DNA of 45,226 bases from Sulfurovum sp. (GCA_027071315.1 JALSUP010000018.1:1-45226), one strand, 5' to 3'; positions 18,342 through 27,953 are shown, counted from the stretch's first letter. Program-made: numbers and translations. The notes: a model not told the origin generated them from the sequence alone.

Positions 18342-18347
18342 ATTATA
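18342..18347 (-). promoter_or_regulatory. glnA: -10 box for glnA
   Basis: On the minus strand a perfect TATAAT (preceded by CGC) lies about 35 bases upstream of the glnA start. No clear -35 box is visible at the usual spacing. Confidence 0.5.
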
Positions 18348-18382
18348 GCGAGTAATAATTAATGGTTAGTGTACTTATATGC

Positions 18383-19171
18383 TTAAAAAATAAGCAATTG
18401 TTTCTCTCTGTCTTTAAAGGTAACAGCTTGCGTGTAGCCAACACTTTTTGCAAGTGAAGTTGTTGCTTCATACCCAAAGCCAACCTGATCGACCGCATGG
18501 GCATCGGAAGAGAAGGTAATAGGGATGTCCAACTCATAAGCCACTTCAAGAAGTGCTTTGGAAGGGTAGATCTCTCCCACTGGTTTACGCAGTCCTGCGG
18601 CATTGAGTTCCATGACCATACCAGACTTTTTAATGGCTTTGAGTACATCCCGGGCTAAGACTCTGACATCCTGTTTGGGCATATACTTAAAGACTTTTAT
18701 AAGGTCAAGATGTCCCACGATGTCAAATTTTCCTGTTTTTACCATGGCTTCTGTGGCTTCAAAATAAGCTTTCCAGATCTCATCAATATCTTTGCTTTTC
18801 CAGCCACCAATGAACTCAGGGTTGTCAAAACTCCATTTGTCAATGAAATGCACAGAGCCTATAAGGTAGTCGACCTTTGCAGAAAGCACACGTTCATCCA
18901 TATGCCCCGGAAGGTAGTCCACTTCGTACCCAAGCAGGATCTCCAGGTCATTTTTGTAACGCTCTTTGGCTTCAAGCACATCATTGACATAGGCATCCAT
19001 ATCGCAAAAGGACAGCCTGTACTTTTCGTCAAAATCCATAGGGGCATGTTCAGAGAAACCGTAAATGTCAATACCCAGTTCAATAGCCCGCTGAATGTAT
19101 TCGTCTATGGTACCTTCGGCATGGTTACAGCGTGTGGTGTGGTTGTGGAGGTCAATACGTGTTGTTTTCAT
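18383..19171 (-). CDS. PHP-domain histidinol-phosphatase (HisJ/HisK type)
   Basis: The 262-residue protein belongs to the PHP phosphoesterase family. Metal-binding motifs are DLHNHT (His9, His11), FSEHAP, GSVHFID, GHLDL and SSDAHAV near the C-terminus. The likely reaction is dephosphorylation of histidinol phosphate in histidine synthesis, though PHP proteins are diverse. The frame extends upstream into the HlyD gene; I chose the ATG at 19171, which gives the standard family start although its ribosome-binding site is weak. It is the last gene of the minus-strand run before glnA. A weak 6-bp dyad (18380-18396) overlaps its stop. Confidence 0.8.
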   Translation of the reverse strand: MKTTRIDLHNHTTRCNHAEGTIDEYIQRAIELGIDIYGFSEHAPMDFDEKYRLSFCDMDAYVNDVLEAKERYKNDLEILLGYEVDYLPGHMDERVLSAKVDYLIGSVHFIDKWSFDNPEFIGGWKSKDIDEIWKAYFEATEAMVKTGKFDIVGHLDLIKVFKYMPKQDVRVLARDVLKAIKKSGMVMELNAAGLRKPVGEIYPSKALLEVAYELDIPITFSSDAHAVDQVGFGYEATTSLAKSVGYTQAVTFKDREKQLLIF

Positions 19172-19215
19172 AAAAAGAATTTTAGCATAAATAGATGAAC
19201 GCAGTCTATGCGTCT

Positions 19216-20091
19216 CTATTTTGTTTTTTTCTTTATCATGACGGAAGCAGTTAAACCAAAGCGTAATTTGACATTGTCCGGCAGGGTATCGAGTTGGATG
19301 CGTACCGGGATTCTTTGTGCCAGTCTGATCCATTGAAAGACGGGTTTAACGGAGGGTAAGAGGTTATTTCCAGGGTTTCCGTCTGCGTGGGCAATACCCC
19401 AGGCGATGGATTCTACTTTTCCTTTAAGGGGTGTGTCCGGGTAGGCTAAGAGTGTGACAATGGCATCATCTCCCACTTCGACTTCAGGAATGGCATCTTC
19501 TCTGAAGAAACCAAAGACCCAGAAAGTATTTTCATCGACCAGTGCCAAAATAGGCTTGTTGGCAGAGGCTTGTGAGCCTGTTTGGAAATTGATGTTGGAG
19601 ACATAGCCGTCTACTTCGGCATAGACTTTGGTATAGGAGAGGTTGAGTTTGGCGGTGTTGAGTGACTCTTCCGAAGAGTCAATGTCTGCGAGTGATTTAT
19701 AATAGTTGGTTTCATTTCTTACCAGGTCTTTTTGAGAAACGGCACCTTTGTCTTTTTTGTAAATACTCTGCACACGTTCGTACTCGATCTTGGTTCCTTT
19801 GGCAGCTTCAAGGGTACGTTTGAGTCTTGCTTCTGCCTGATTGACTTTGATCTGATACTGTGAAGGGTCAATTTCAAAGAGGATATCGCCTTTTTTTACT
19901 TTCTGGTTGTCCACAATGTGTATTTTGGTGACCATACCGTTGACCCGTGGAGTGATCTGAATGACTTGTGTCCGCACCTGCCCGTCGCGTGTCCATGGGT
20001 TTTCAATATAGTCAATGTATTTGTGGTAGGCAAAATAGATGGCAGATCCGACAATGGCGAGCGTAAGCAGGAGTTTGATAAGTTTTTTCAT
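19216..20091 (-). CDS. HlyD/EmrA-family periplasmic adaptor (AaeA-like)
   Basis: This is the membrane-fusion subunit of an efflux pump. The 291-residue protein has an N-terminal membrane anchor (about 5-24) and the family signature ENPWTRDGQVR followed by ITPRVNG. A lipoyl-like hairpin comes next, then a coiled-coil hairpin (about 75-150) and a beta-barrel region with FFREDAIPEVEVGD. It would bridge the FUSC inner-membrane protein and the NodT-type outer-membrane channel, encoded just upstream. An AAAGG ribosome-binding site lies in the 9-base spacer after the DUF1656 gene. Confidence 0.88.
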   Translation of the reverse strand: MKKLIKLLLTLAIVGSAIYFAYHKYIDYIENPWTRDGQVRTQVIQITPRVNGMVTKIHIVDNQKVKKGDILFEIDPSQYQIKVNQAEARLKRTLEAAKGTKIEYERVQSIYKKDKGAVSQKDLVRNETNYYKSLADIDSSEESLNTAKLNLSYTKVYAEVDGYVSNINFQTGSQASANKPILALVDENTFWVFGFFREDAIPEVEVGDDAIVTLLAYPDTPLKGKVESIAWGIAHADGNPGNNLLPSVKPVFQWIRLAQRIPVRIQLDTLPDNVKLRFGLTASVMIKKKTK

Positions 20092-20100
20092 AAATAACCT

Positions 20101-20316
20101 TTAAAATTTGATCCAGAATGTGTCTATGAGAAGGACATAGAATATGAGTATAGAGATGAAAACATAGGGTGGTGCCGCCAGATAACGTGAAAGCTTGATC
20201 TTGTTGAGGATCATCACCGTTACCAATGCTCCGATGAATGCCATAAAGAGTACCGCAAGCAGAGGAGAGAAGTAGACATCACCCAGTGAAAGTTCATGAG
20301 GATAAGCGTTCGTCAT
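20101..20316 (-). CDS. DUF1656 small membrane protein (AaeX-like)
   Basis: The 71-residue protein has two membrane segments and the start HELSLGDVYFSPLLA typical of DUF1656/AaeX. These proteins almost always sit between a FUSC efflux gene and a HlyD-type adaptor gene, as here. The exact function is unknown; an accessory subunit of the pump is the usual assumption. The start overlaps the NodT stop by one base (TAATG). Confidence 0.85.
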   Translation of the reverse strand: MTNAYPHELSLGDVYFSPLLAVLFMAFIGALVTVMILNKIKLSRYLAAPPYVFISILIFYVLLIDTFWIKF

Positions 20317-21926
20317 TATTCCAAACCTTTTGGAAGACGTGTCATCTCTGGGTCGAGGTAGTGGTCCCAGTCAACACGTTTTTTCATTTTGGCTGCGGTT
20401 TCCTGTGACAGATAGGCTTTGCCTTTAGAAATTTGCCATCCGCCACCCAGTGCTTTGTAAAGTGCAATGGCATTGAGTGCCAAATTCCCTTTAATGCTGG
20501 CATAGCGGTCCTGTGTGGATGTCAGCTTCTCTACGGTGGTCAAAAGCCTCTGATACGAGACCAGACCGTCATTGTACTGAATGACCGAAATGTTAAAGGC
20601 ACGCACGGTGGCATCGACGGCTTTCCGGTTCTCAACCTGCTGTTTTTGTGTGTAGATGTAGCCGTTGAGTGCATTGGAGACTTCTGCGACGGCAGAGAGT
20701 ACTTTCTTGTTGTAATTTACCAGACTCTCTTCAAACTGAGCATCTTTGAGACGGATCTGGTTCTTGATACGCCCGTACTGGAAAATATTCCAGGAGAAGG
20801 AAGGTCCTACGGTGACACCCAAAGCATTGGAAGCTGAAACCCAGGAGCCTGTCGCATTGTTGCTGTTAAGACCGATGTTTCCAAAGAGAGAGAAACTCGG
20901 GTAAAGTTCCGCTTCTGCCGCACCGATAAGTGCACTCTTGGCGTGTACCTGATACTCCGCTACTTTAAGGTCCGGTCTTCTCGTAATCAGTTCCGCATCG
21001 ATCTTGTTATAAGGGTTCAAACGTGCATAAGGGATGATCTTGACATTGAGAAGGTTCTGCTTATTCACTTTAAGCTGTATGGCACCGTGTTTCTCTTGAC
21101 CAATATAACGTGAAATCTTGTCCTGGTACTGTCTACTGCTCTTGTTGAGTATATTGTCTATGCTGCTGTCAGAGCTTGCCAGAAGCAGGGCAAGGGCATT
21201 ACGGGCCTTGACCTTCGAAAGCTCCAAAGAGGGAATGAGAGAACGTGTATTGTAGAGTTGTGAACGTGCCTGCTGCATATCAAGTTCAGAGACATTCCCT
21301 GAGTTGAACTGTATTTCAGTCATTTTGGTCACACGCTCCTGTATGACGACGTTCCGCTTGGCATAGGCAAGTCGCTCTTCGGAGGTACGGTAGTTGATGT
21401 AGTTGCGTGCCACTTCTGAAATAACACTGACCATAATGTCATTATACGAGGCAACGGAAGCATAAACCTGTGCTTCTGAAGACTCGATGCCTCTGGCATA
21501 TTTACCCCAGAGGTCCAGTTCCCATCCCATATCGAAGCCAAGTGAGGTGGTGGCGATGTCTTTTTGTTTCCCGTAGGAGGAAGAGGCAGAGGCATTGACC
21601 TGCTGCACTTGAGGAAAGGCCAGACCTTCTGAGATGCCAAGGATGCTGCGTGCCTGTGCAATGCGCAAGCCTGCCGCTTTAATGTCAAGGTTCTGTGCAT
21701 AGGATTTGGCAACGAGCTTGTTGAGGGTAGGATCATGGAAAGTCTTCCACCATTGGGCAATGGCTTTGTCACTTTTCTTGCCTTTGTGTACCCATTTTTG
21801 AGGTACAGGTGCTTTCCCCACACCCATAAAGTCCGGTCCTACGCTGGTACAGCCGCTTAGTACTGCAATGGTCAGAACAGAGAGTCCCAGGCGTGATACT
21901 TGTTTTTTCATACGGTTTTCTTTCAT
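20316..21926 (-). CDS. NodT-family outer-membrane efflux lipoprotein
   Basis: This TolC-like outer-membrane channel completes the tripartite pump. The 536-residue protein has a lipoprotein signal (LSGC; CTSVGPDF is typical of NodT/OprM) and two outer-membrane-efflux repeats rich in long helices, with motifs such as RRPDLKVAEYQV and AELYPSFSL. Two starts are possible: the ATG at 21926, directly after the FUSC stop, and the ATG at 21911, which gives a more usual signal peptide. I list the longer. The tight junctions on both sides indicate one transcript. Confidence 0.92.
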   Translation of the reverse strand: MKENRMKKQVSRLGLSVLTIAVLSGCTSVGPDFMGVGKAPVPQKWVHKGKKSDKAIAQWWKTFHDPTLNKLVAKSYAQNLDIKAAGLRIAQARSILGISEGLAFPQVQQVNASASSSYGKQKDIATTSLGFDMGWELDLWGKYARGIESSEAQVYASVASYNDIMVSVISEVARNYINYRTSEERLAYAKRNVVIQERVTKMTEIQFNSGNVSELDMQQARSQLYNTRSLIPSLELSKVKARNALALLLASSDSSIDNILNKSSRQYQDKISRYIGQEKHGAIQLKVNKQNLLNVKIIPYARLNPYNKIDAELITRRPDLKVAEYQVHAKSALIGAAEAELYPSFSLFGNIGLNSNNATGSWVSASNALGVTVGPSFSWNIFQYGRIKNQIRLKDAQFEESLVNYNKKVLSAVAEVSNALNGYIYTQKQQVENRKAVDATVRAFNISVIQYNDGLVSYQRLLTTVEKLTSTQDRYASIKGNLALNAIALYKALGGGWQISKGKAYLSQETAAKMKKRVDWDHYLDPEMTRLPKGLE

Positions 21927-24104
21927 TTAAAATCTACTCTCTTTCAAGGCTGTAAACTGCAGGACTTGCATCTGCTTTTGACAGGTTAAAAAAGAGATCC
22001 ATACATTTCTGCGCAGGGCAATATTTTCATAGAATGCTATGATATCGGATTGTGAATAGTCATCTGCTTTCAAAAAGGAGAGGGCTGTTTCCAAGTGCTG
22101 CTCTATCTTCTGTTCTATCCCTGTTTCATCATGCCAGTAATCATCGACTTCATGCACAGATTTCCCTTTGGCATAGTTCTCCAGGAGTTCAGAGATGGAG
22201 TGTTCGACATGGTCGGAAAGAAAGCGTTTGAGCAGAGGGTTGTTGACGTTATTTTTGTCGTGTCTATACATCATTTGCAGCAGATAAGCAAAGGTTTCAC
22301 AGTTCTTTGTAAATAGCATAAGAGTCCCTTTGTCGATCTCATGGAAGTAGCTTTCATCGACTTTACTTGCCCAGAGTTGCATTTTTTTGACGCTGTTGAA
22401 GAGTTGTGTTTCACTGTAGCGTGCTTCAAGGTTACCCCAAAAGGTTCCTTGACCCCGTACAAGGTTTACACTTCTTCTGATGAGGTTTGAAGAGAGTCTG
22501 AAAAATCTGTTCTTGAGTTTTAAAAAGAGTACTTCGGGTTTGGTGGAGAAGGGGATGTAGTAGAAGAGAAGAAGCACAAATAAAAAGAGGTAAAAGACAA
22601 AGAGTATGAGTAAAAAAAGATTGAAGTTGTAATACATAGGATTTCCCAGACCCAGTACGGCCATACCCAGTAAAAAGAAGATACTCAGCATCGGTTTGAT
22701 GAAGTAGAATCCTATAAAAGCATAAAAAAAGAGAAAAAGAAACAACTCCCAGCTATAAAGCACATGGGGTAACACAAAAATGTACATGAGCGTGGCAAAA
22801 ATAAAAGAGAGTGTAAATATAATGATCAGCAATGAGGGTTTGAGTGGTGAAAAGGTCGTCAGTACACTCATGACCGTTGCCAGTGTCACCACAAGAAAGC
22901 CTGCAGGAGGATTGACAAGTACCCAGAAAGCAGTGGTCGCCCAGAAGATGAAAAAGCTGATGAGTGTGCCTTTCATGTCTTCCACATCGAACCAGCTGAA
23001 TTTGGAAGGACTTGCCTTAGAGCTTAAGGCAAACGTTGTCGGGTAGGGGGAAGTAACAGCGTTAATTTTTATGGCAAGCGTTCGGAGAGCTTGATGCAGT
23101 TTGGAGATATCAAGGATCGTAGCAGTAAAGGCTGCACGGTCAATGTAAGAGAGTTCAGCGATCTTTTCGCTGTCATAGTCCGCTACCCATTTTTCAGGGA
23201 TCCCAATAGGCTTTTGCTTTGGGATGGCCTCGTTTAAGGCTTCAAAAAGTCTCTGTATCTCTGCATCGGCTCTCTTGAAGTTTGAAACATAATATGTATA
23301 GTCGCTTGCAAAATGTGCCTCATCATGGTAAGAGAGAAGTATGAGCAGTTCATTGATCTTTTTTTGATCTTGAAGCAGGGTATTTTTCTGTTCAGATGAG
23401 AGCGATTCTGTTTCATTTATGGCAGCCGTGACTGCTGTTTCCAAAGCCTTTTCCTGTGTCTGAAGGGCTTCATAGTATGTTTTTCGTTTTGCAGCTTCAT
23501 CATCCTGATGCCTGTAGAGTTCAGACTGTGCTGCGATCATGGCATGGGTCTGTTCAAGTGTGTTGTCTTTGACTCTCACAGGCCAGAGAAAAATACCGAT
23601 AAAAGTATAGAGTGCGATCCCAAAGATGGTCATGAAGGTTTTGTTTATACCGTAAATAAAGACATCATCAACTTTTCCGTTCTGGAACACCATCATCATG
23701 GTCACGGCGGTAAGCATGAAGATGGTATTGTCTCCTTTGTAGGCACGGGTCAGGTAGAGTGCCATACTCACACAGAGGGACAGGGCAATGAGGTAGAGTT
23801 CACGGTCTTGGGGAAAGAGTGCAATAAGTGACATCCCTATGATCGCACCGATGATGGTACCAATGACACGCAACAGTCCTTTTGTGATGGAGTCCGAAAC
23901 AGGCCCGGCAACCGCAATAAGCATAATGGTAATAGCTGCCGTTTGTGCCTGTGCCCAGCCCTGAGAAAAAGGGATGATATAGGCAAGTGCCATTGCCAAT
24001 GACGTTTTGACGGCAAATTTGAATTTATCGGAGAGGGTAAAAGAGAGTAAAATGTCCAGTCTGTCGGACAAAGAGGGTTTCACTTCTTGTACCGCTTCTC
24101 TCAA
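21927..24104 (-). CDS. FUSC-family inner-membrane efflux protein (AaeB-like)
   Basis: The 725-residue protein has the FUSC layout: an N-terminal block of about six membrane segments (30-180), a long cytoplasmic helical region (about 180-375), a second membrane block (about 385-530) and a C-terminal helical domain. AaeB-type proteins export aromatic carboxylic acids; the substrate here is unknown. Translation probably starts at the TTG at 24104, because AGGA lies seven bases upstream in the end of the channel gene and no ATG occurs before residue 37. It abuts the channel gene stop directly. Confidence 0.88.
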   Translation of the reverse strand: MREAVQEVKPSLSDRLDILLSFTLSDKFKFAVKTSLAMALAYIIPFSQGWAQAQTAAITIMLIAVAGPVSDSITKGLLRVIGTIIGAIIGMSLIALFPQDRELYLIALSLCVSMALYLTRAYKGDNTIFMLTAVTMMMVFQNGKVDDVFIYGINKTFMTIFGIALYTFIGIFLWPVRVKDNTLEQTHAMIAAQSELYRHQDDEAAKRKTYYEALQTQEKALETAVTAAINETESLSSEQKNTLLQDQKKINELLILLSYHDEAHFASDYTYYVSNFKRADAEIQRLFEALNEAIPKQKPIGIPEKWVADYDSEKIAELSYIDRAAFTATILDISKLHQALRTLAIKINAVTSPYPTTFALSSKASPSKFSWFDVEDMKGTLISFFIFWATTAFWVLVNPPAGFLVVTLATVMSVLTTFSPLKPSLLIIIFTLSFIFATLMYIFVLPHVLYSWELFLFLFFYAFIGFYFIKPMLSIFFLLGMAVLGLGNPMYYNFNLFLLILFVFYLFLFVLLLFYYIPFSTKPEVLFLKLKNRFFRLSSNLIRRSVNLVRGQGTFWGNLEARYSETQLFNSVKKMQLWASKVDESYFHEIDKGTLMLFTKNCETFAYLLQMMYRHDKNNVNNPLLKRFLSDHVEHSISELLENYAKGKSVHEVDDYWHDETGIEQKIEQHLETALSFLKADDYSQSDIIAFYENIALRRNVWISFLTCQKQMQVLQFTALKESRF

Positions 24105-24779
24105 TTATTTTTCCTGTTTTTTATTTTGCATGGCAGAAAGACGAAGGCTGATCAGACTGGAAACAATAATTGCCATGTAGAAAACACCGATGATCGCTTC
24201 CATGGAAACAAAAAATTCTGCAATATGGTTGGTAGGCAGGATATCTCCATATCCCAGTGTGGTCAGCGTGACAAAACTGTAGTAAGAGACACGGGCAAAG
24301 ATCTGCTGCCAGCTCCCTGCTTCTATGCCTGAAAATGCCTGTGGATCCATGGTGAGGATGATGAGGTATATCATCGCCCAGATGAGACCCAGCAGCAGAT
24401 AGAGGGTCAAGGAACCAATGATCTTGTTTCCGTCTATGTCTCCCACAAAAAGTACCTGTTTAAAGGCTGTCACAAAAGCACCCACGAAGAAAACAAGCAA
24501 GGTAATGAGTAGAAAGTAGACATAGAAGTGATGTGGAAAGAATTTCCCCAATATTGTCAGTAAGACAAAGGCAGCTGTCAGCACATAGATCGACCACTTG
24601 ATGGTAACATCGGTTTTGAGACTTTTAATGCTTGTAAAGAGCATTACAACAGTCATAATGGAAAATATATCTTCCATCAGACTTCCCTGTACTTCAGCCA
24701 TGACCGCTGCTGAAAAGATCAGAGCGATCAGAGAAAAGAAGAGGTAGACAAAATTGTTGTGTTCAGAGATCTGCTTCAT
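24105..24779 (-). CDS. Two-TM pore-type potassium channel with extra N-terminal helices
   Basis: The 224-residue protein has about six hydrophobic segments. The selectivity filter TLGYGD is at 174-179, preceded by a pore helix and followed by the last membrane helix. There is no arginine-rich S4 helix, so voltage gating is unlikely, and no RCK domain is fused. It would conduct K+ across the inner membrane. It lies between the AI-2E gene (8-base spacer) and the FUSC gene (no spacer), which suggests co-expression with the efflux operon. Confidence 0.85.
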   Translation of the reverse strand: MKQISEHNNFVYLFFSLIALIFSAAVMAEVQGSLMEDIFSIMTVVMLFTSIKSLKTDVTIKWSIYVLTAAFVLLTILGKFFPHHFYVYFLLITLLVFFVGAFVTAFKQVLFVGDIDGNKIIGSLTLYLLLGLIWAMIYLIILTMDPQAFSGIEAGSWQQIFARVSYYSFVTLTTLGYGDILPTNHIAEFFVSMEAIIGVFYMAIIVSSLISLRLSAMQNKKQEK

Positions 24780-24787
24780 GAAATGGT

Positions 24788-25879
24788 TTATTTCTGCTCC
24801 ATTTTATCTTGTGCATCATCGTCATCATGGAGCATATTCATCCAGAATCCAAAGAGGGTATAACTCAAGGCAAAGATCACGGCACCCACAAAGAGTCCTA
24901 TCATTCCCATAAGCATCATACCGCCGATAGCACCAATAAGGATGACCAGCATCGGTACATCGACACCACGTCCCATAAGGATAGGTTTAAGGACACCGTC
25001 AGAAGCACCTACAAGTATCATATAGACAGCAAAGATGATTTCAGCTGTGCCTGAACCCTGAGAGAAGACATATGCGATCACCGGTCCGATAATAAGAAGA
25101 GCCGGTACCTGAATGATGGTCAGGAACATAATACCTACGGCCCAGACCATCGCCAAAGGAACACCCATGAGTGCCATACCTATGAGTGCAAAAAATGACT
25201 GTATGACTGCCACACCGATGACACCGTTCACGACAGAACGTATGGTAAGGGTTGAGAGTGTTGCCCACTCGTCACCTTTGGGACCCATAAGACGACAGGA
25301 GAAGTCTCTGTAGAACTGGCTGGCTCCTTCACGCCCTATGAGGAACATGGCCGCAATGATCATGGAACCCACGAACATGAGTACCGTACCAATAAGCCCG
25401 CCAAGAGAGGAGAGAAGAGATTTAATAGCACTTTGAATTTCATCGGAGAAAGGTGCCAGTGTCTTTTTGAGGTTGTGTGAAGCATCATCCCAGAAGGCAT
25501 AGGCTTTGTTTCCGATGACAGGCCACTCTTTGACCTTTTCTGTCGGAGGAGGAATCGTGATGTTTCCCTCTTTCATCATTTGCATGATGTTTTGTGAAGA
25601 TGTATAGGTTTTTCCTGAGAGTGCATAGGTAGGGAGTATCAATGCAGCGATTATGGCTACAGTAATAGCAATAATGATCTTCTTACGATTCCCGAAACGC
25701 TTTTCAAGCATATTCACAAGCGGGTCTATGGCCACAGCAATGATCACGCCCCAAACAACAATAGCCATAAAAGGTTTGGCAATGAGGTAGGAGAGGTAGA
25801 TGACCAGTGCAATAATACCGATCTTAATGGCGATCTCTATGGCCAGACTGACTTTCTCGTCTCGTTCTTTGATGTTCAT
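24788..25879 (-). CDS. AI-2E family transporter
   Basis: The 363-residue protein has about eight membrane helices in the arrangement typical of AI-2E/PerM-family permeases: two pairs at the N-terminus, a soluble insertion (about 90-155), then a membrane block with GVPLAMVWAVGIMFLTIIQV and GASDGVLKP. Family members export signals or work as Na+(Li+)/H+ antiporters; the substrate cannot be assigned. The C-terminus is Asp-rich. AGGGAAA precedes the ATG. It is the first gene of the minus-strand run that includes the channel and the pump. Confidence 0.85.
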   Translation of the reverse strand: MNIKERDEKVSLAIEIAIKIGIIALVIYLSYLIAKPFMAIVVWGVIIAVAIDPLVNMLEKRFGNRKKIIIAITVAIIAALILPTYALSGKTYTSSQNIMQMMKEGNITIPPPTEKVKEWPVIGNKAYAFWDDASHNLKKTLAPFSDEIQSAIKSLLSSLGGLIGTVLMFVGSMIIAAMFLIGREGASQFYRDFSCRLMGPKGDEWATLSTLTIRSVVNGVIGVAVIQSFFALIGMALMGVPLAMVWAVGIMFLTIIQVPALLIIGPVIAYVFSQGSGTAEIIFAVYMILVGASDGVLKPILMGRGVDVPMLVILIGAIGGMMLMGMIGLFVGAVIFALSYTLFGFWMNMLHDDDDAQDKMEQK

Positions 25880-25921
25880 GAAATTTCCCTAATGTAGTTT
25901 TATAATTTATTGTATGTATTA

Positions 25922-25981
25922 TATCGGAAAAAACTGTATCGGAAAAAACTGTATTGGAAAAAACTATATCGATTGAAACTG
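25922..25981. repeat. Four tandem copies of a 15-bp repeat
   Basis: The unit TATCGGAAAAAACTG occurs twice exactly (25922-25951), then with two changes (25952-25966) and with further changes in a fourth copy (25967-25981). It lies in the 215-base spacer between the divergent AI-2E and U32 genes, close to where both promoters must be. Confidence 0.85.
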
Positions 25982-26094
25982 TCAAAATTCTATCAGTATG
26001 AAATGAAAGGCAGCGTTAGCTATGTGATGGTATAAAACTCTTTATTACAACTATTTAGATAAAATAAGTTCAAATTTATCACAAATGGAAGTAG

Positions 26095-27438
26095 ATGTCA
26101 GAGAAAAACAGAGTAGAACTTTTAGCACCCGCAGGTAATCTGGAGAAGATGAAGATCGCTCTGAATTATGGTGCCGATGCTGTGTATGGGAGTACCAGTA
26201 CTTTTTCACTTCGTATTCGTTCAGGTAAAGAGTTTGACATGGACTCATATGCTGAAGGTATTGCCTATGCCCATGCAAGAGGGAAAAAAGTTTACTCAAC
26301 GGTCAACTCTTTTCCTTTTAATTCTCAGATCAAACTCTACAAAAACCATATTGCCAAAATTGCAGAACTGAAGCCTGATGCACTCATTGTCTCTTCTCCG
26401 GGTGTGGTTAAACTCGCAGCAGAAATCGCACCCGACATCCCTATTCACCTCTCTACCCAGGCCAATGTGATGAATGCGTTAGATGCACAGGTCTATTATG
26501 ACTTAGGTGTGAAGCGTATTATCGTGGCACGTGAAATTTCTTTGAAAGACTGTGAAGCGATCAAATCGGTCATCCCTGACCTGGAATTGGAAGTCTTTGT
26601 ACATGGTTCGATGTGTTTTGCCTACTCCGGGCGCTGTCTTATCTCTTCTCTTCAAACGGGGCGTGTACCGAACCGCGGTTCCTGTGCCAATGACTGTCGT
26701 TTCCCTTATGAAATTTACGCACATAACCCTGAATCAGGTACGACATTCAGACTTGATGAAGAAGAGGGAATCGGTACCTACATCATGAATGCAAAAGATA
26801 TGAACATGGCATCGCATGTCGATGAAATACTTGCTTCGGGTGTCATAGATTCCCTCAAAATTGAAGGGCGTACCAAGTCACCGTACTATGCGGGCGTGGT
26901 CACCAAAGCCTACAGACATGCCATCGATGACTTTTATGCCCATGATTTTGATAAAAAGCGCTATCAGGCTGAGTTGAATACCACACAGAACCGTGGTTTT
27001 TCAGATGCCTATCTGCTTTCACGTCCTTTTGACCGAAACGATACAGAGTCGCATGATTTTACCATTCAGAATGGGACACATCAGGTGGCAGGTCTTGTGG
27101 GTGAAGATGGAAAAACATGGAAGTGTAAAGACAAAACCTGCGTGGGCGACTCAGTTGAGATCGTGTTGCCGGTAGGTGCCCATGTGGATGAACAGGAAAA
27201 CGAAGTAGGAAAGATAGACGAAGTGGCAGGACGCTACTGGTTGACGTTCAAAAAGCTGGTTTCCACGACCGGAAAAGAGTTTGAGTGTATTCATTCAGGT
27301 GACTTGAATGACATCCTGTTGCCCGTCACCTTACCCGGCTATACCATCTTAAGACGCGATATTACGGAAGCGTTGGAGAAAAAGGGTTTGACCGAAGATT
27401 CAACCCCGATGCATCTGACACCAAAAGAAAAAAATTAA
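26095..27438 (+). CDS. trhP: U32-family protein, probable tRNA 5-hydroxyuridine synthase (TrhP/YegQ type)
   Basis: The 447-residue protein has the U32 opening LLAPAGNLEKMKIAL with NYGADAVYG (24-32). The cysteine signature spans C174, C181, C197 and C201 within VHGSMCFAYSGRC and RGSCANDCR; in this family these cysteines probably hold an iron-sulfur cluster. In E. coli the YegQ/TrhP protein is needed for prephenate-dependent hydroxylation of U34 in tRNA, and the length here matches YegQ. Collagenase-like peptidase is the older name. The subfamily is inferred from length and similarity by eye. GGAAG lies just before the ATG. purE follows after 16 bases. Confidence 0.82.
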   Translation: MSEKNRVELLAPAGNLEKMKIALNYGADAVYGSTSTFSLRIRSGKEFDMDSYAEGIAYAHARGKKVYSTVNSFPFNSQIKLYKNHIAKIAELKPDALIVSSPGVVKLAAEIAPDIPIHLSTQANVMNALDAQVYYDLGVKRIIVAREISLKDCEAIKSVIPDLELEVFVHGSMCFAYSGRCLISSLQTGRVPNRGSCANDCRFPYEIYAHNPESGTTFRLDEEEGIGTYIMNAKDMNMASHVDEILASGVIDSLKIEGRTKSPYYAGVVTKAYRHAIDDFYAHDFDKKRYQAELNTTQNRGFSDAYLLSRPFDRNDTESHDFTIQNGTHQVAGLVGEDGKTWKCKDKTCVGDSVEIVLPVGAHVDEQENEVGKIDEVAGRYWLTFKKLVSTTGKEFECIHSGDLNDILLPVTLPGYTILRRDITEALEKKGLTEDSTPMHLTPKEKN

Positions 27439-27454
27439 AATTTAAAGGAATAAA

Positions 27455-27949
27455 ATGAAATTCGTATCTATCGTCATGGGCTCTAAAAGTGACTACACTA
27501 TTATGTCTGAGTGTGCAGAGACACTTAAAAAGTTTGGAGTACCCTATGAACTCATTATCTCTTCAGCGCACAGATCTCCGGAGAGAACCAAGAACTACAT
27601 GAAAGAGGCAGAGGCAAAAGGTGCGCAGGTATTCATTGCCGCTGCAGGAATGGCAGCACACCTTGCCGGTGCCTTGGCTGCGTCTACAACAAAGCCTGTT
27701 CTGGGTGTACCAATGGAGTCCGGACCGCTTAAAGGAGAAGATGCACTCCTTTCAACTGTGATGATGCCGGCAGGTATGCCTGTGGGTACTTTGGCCATTG
27801 GTAAAGCAGGTGCTGTGAATGCTGCGTATCTGGCAATTCAAATTATGGCATTGCAGGATGATGAGTTGAAAGTGAAACTTCAGGAAGACCGTATCAGCAA
27901 AGCAAAAAAAGTAGAGCTTGACTCTTCTGAGATCGAAACGATCCTGTAA
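27455..27949 (+). CDS. purE: N5-carboxyaminoimidazole ribonucleotide mutase
   Basis: PurE class I converts N5-CAIR to CAIR in purine synthesis. The 164-residue protein has GSKSD (9-13), SAHRSPER (36-43) with the catalytic histidine, GMAAHLAG and [17 protein letters not shown] precedes the ATG. The partner purK is not in the window. It is probably co-transcribed with the upstream U32 gene. Confidence 0.96.
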   Translation: MKFVSIVMGSKSDYTIMSECAETLKKFGVPYELIISSAHRSPERTKNYMKEAEAKGAQVFIAAAGMAAHLAGALAASTTKPVLGVPMESGPLKGEDALLSTVMMPAGMPVGTLAIGKAGAVNAAYLAIQIMALQDDELKVKLQEDRISKAKKVELDSSEIETIL

Positions 27950-27953
27950 AAAT

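Noticed and set aside
25922-25981. 15-bp tandem repeats considered as an origin iteron array
   Set aside because: No replication-initiator gene or DnaA-box cluster nearby; A-rich promoter-region repeat is simpler.
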